DNA of 64,000 nucleotides, from positions 6,448,001 through 6,512,000 of the forward strand of contig NC_134983.1 in the NCBI RefSeq assembly GCF_050947335.1, read 5' to 3'. Within the stretch, counting starts at the first letter, position 1, and each line of letters starts with the position of its first letter. Shown here one piece after another: positions 63,121-64,000 of the stretch. Made by a program: the position numbers and the translations under genes. The notes below the pieces were generated by a model. The model was not told where the DNA came from. It did not search any database and was given only the letters and a program-made list of their open reading frames with translations. This DNA comes from Megachile rotundata (taxonomy: Eukaryota > Arthropoda > Insecta > Hymenoptera > Megachilidae).

Positions 63121-64000
63121 TCAATACATCCGAGTCGTTTGAATAACAACATGGCCGCTGGGATATCGCGCTGCTTGGTGCTGACTGGGTTCAGGTCTGG
63201 CTATACGTACATACATATGGCACCCCAGAGGGTACCGCTAAAAGGGCCCACCATTAAAAAACAGTTTGCATCAAAACTAATAGATGATAGCAATCGTATC
63301 ATGATATTCTATTTTCAAATGTATTATGTGCAAACACAAAATATTAATTCCAGAAATAATATATAATAAATTAGTTATGTTTTATGTTTTTTTAACAATT
63401 TTCCCGATCTTTTCTATGATATATAATTATTTCCTTTTGAACGAATAGGAAATTATAACGAACAAATAATGAAATTAACACACTAATAAGTTAACGAAGT
63501 GATATCATAAAAATAATAGTAAAAAATAAAGAGCAATCTTTATGGAGCACCAATCTACGACAAAGTTTGAAAATCATATATGACACTCGGTTACATCTTG
63601 CTCTTCATTCACTTTTCTATCAATTATTGCGAAGTGAGCACGTTTAAAATATTTTACTTCTTTATTTTATTCTTTCGTGGCCATAGCCGATACAGAACTG
63701 TCGTCAACGACACAATTCATTCTGATGACACACTCATTCTTTACTGCGAAGAAACGTCTCTTTGGAAGGGGAATTGCATTTGTACACAACACATGAACAG
63801 TCATAACCTGCCTCACTATTTCGATTTTTATTTTCATAATACGTAATTAATATTGTACGTGATTAGGATCTCTATTACATGTATTAAATATTATTGTACA
63901 TGTATACTATTAATTGCAGATGTTTTATATCTTGTAAATAACAATTATTTAAAAACACTGAATTTATTTTAATATTATTACTGTTAAATAATCAGGATCG
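63121..64000. other. Right edge of the window, no firm gene
   Basis: Just after the inverted repeat there is an ATG in good context (63151, AACATGG) with a short frame beginning MAAGISRCLVLTGFR. It could be a first exon running off the window, but it matches no family I know. The remainder is AT-rich. Confidence 0.3.

Noticed and set aside
1..64000. tRNA, rRNA or CRISPR features
   Set aside because: By eye I found no cloverleaf with an intact B-box, no rRNA core sequences and no regularly spaced direct repeats with unique spacers. A tRNAscan run could still reveal a divergent tRNA.

Overview
This is nuclear DNA from an insect, most likely a hymenopteran and perhaps a bee. The reasons are strong AT-richness broken by short CpG-rich islands, genes with many small GT-AG introns, an insect-type calmodulin, and insect-type GILT and TTC7 genes. 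The species assignment is inference. There are no bacterial features, operons or CRISPR arrays.

Eight protein-coding genes could be rebuilt exon by exon, each with matching splice phases from start codon to stop codon. From left to right they are: (1) a minus-strand gene of 8 coding exons (2338-15440) for an 855-aa protein with an N-terminal coiled coil and a C-terminal CAP-Gly domain; (2) plus-strand GLG1 (17703-22198, 13 exons, 1150 aa); (3) a plus-strand SCP-type CTD small phosphatase (24888-28076, 4 exons, 293 aa); (4) plus-strand kaptin, KPTN (36328-38100, 7 exons, 416 aa); (5) plus-strand TTC7 (38995-44784, 14 exons, 836 aa); (6) plus-strand calmodulin (51290-54483, 4 exons, 149 aa); (7) a minus-strand GILT-like thiol reductase (58427-59858, 4 exons, 239 aa); (8) minus-strand POLR1C/RPAC1 (60642-62259, 7 exons, 347 aa).

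The genes are functionally unrelated housekeeping and signalling genes: Golgi cargo, a phosphatase, nutrient signalling to mTORC1, the PI4KA complex, calcium signalling, lysosomal redox and Pol I/III. Spacing is uneven. KPTN and TTC7 are 0.9 kb apart on the same strand, and GILT and POLR1C are 0.8 kb apart on the same strand. Gaps of 8.3 kb (28077-36327) and 6.5 kb (44785-51289) hold no gene I can support.

Non-coding features include a CpG-rich island with a homopurine tract before calmodulin, a GGN-triplet array in the phosphatase leader, and several degenerate arrays of 9-12-bp units in introns and intergenic DNA. There are also a two-copy 55-bp tandem repeat, a probable hAT-like remnant, and a roughly 100-bp-arm inverted repeat near the right end. 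The most interesting items are the inverted repeat, a duplicated half-exon inside a TTC7 intron, and the unidentified coiled-coil/CAP-Gly protein.
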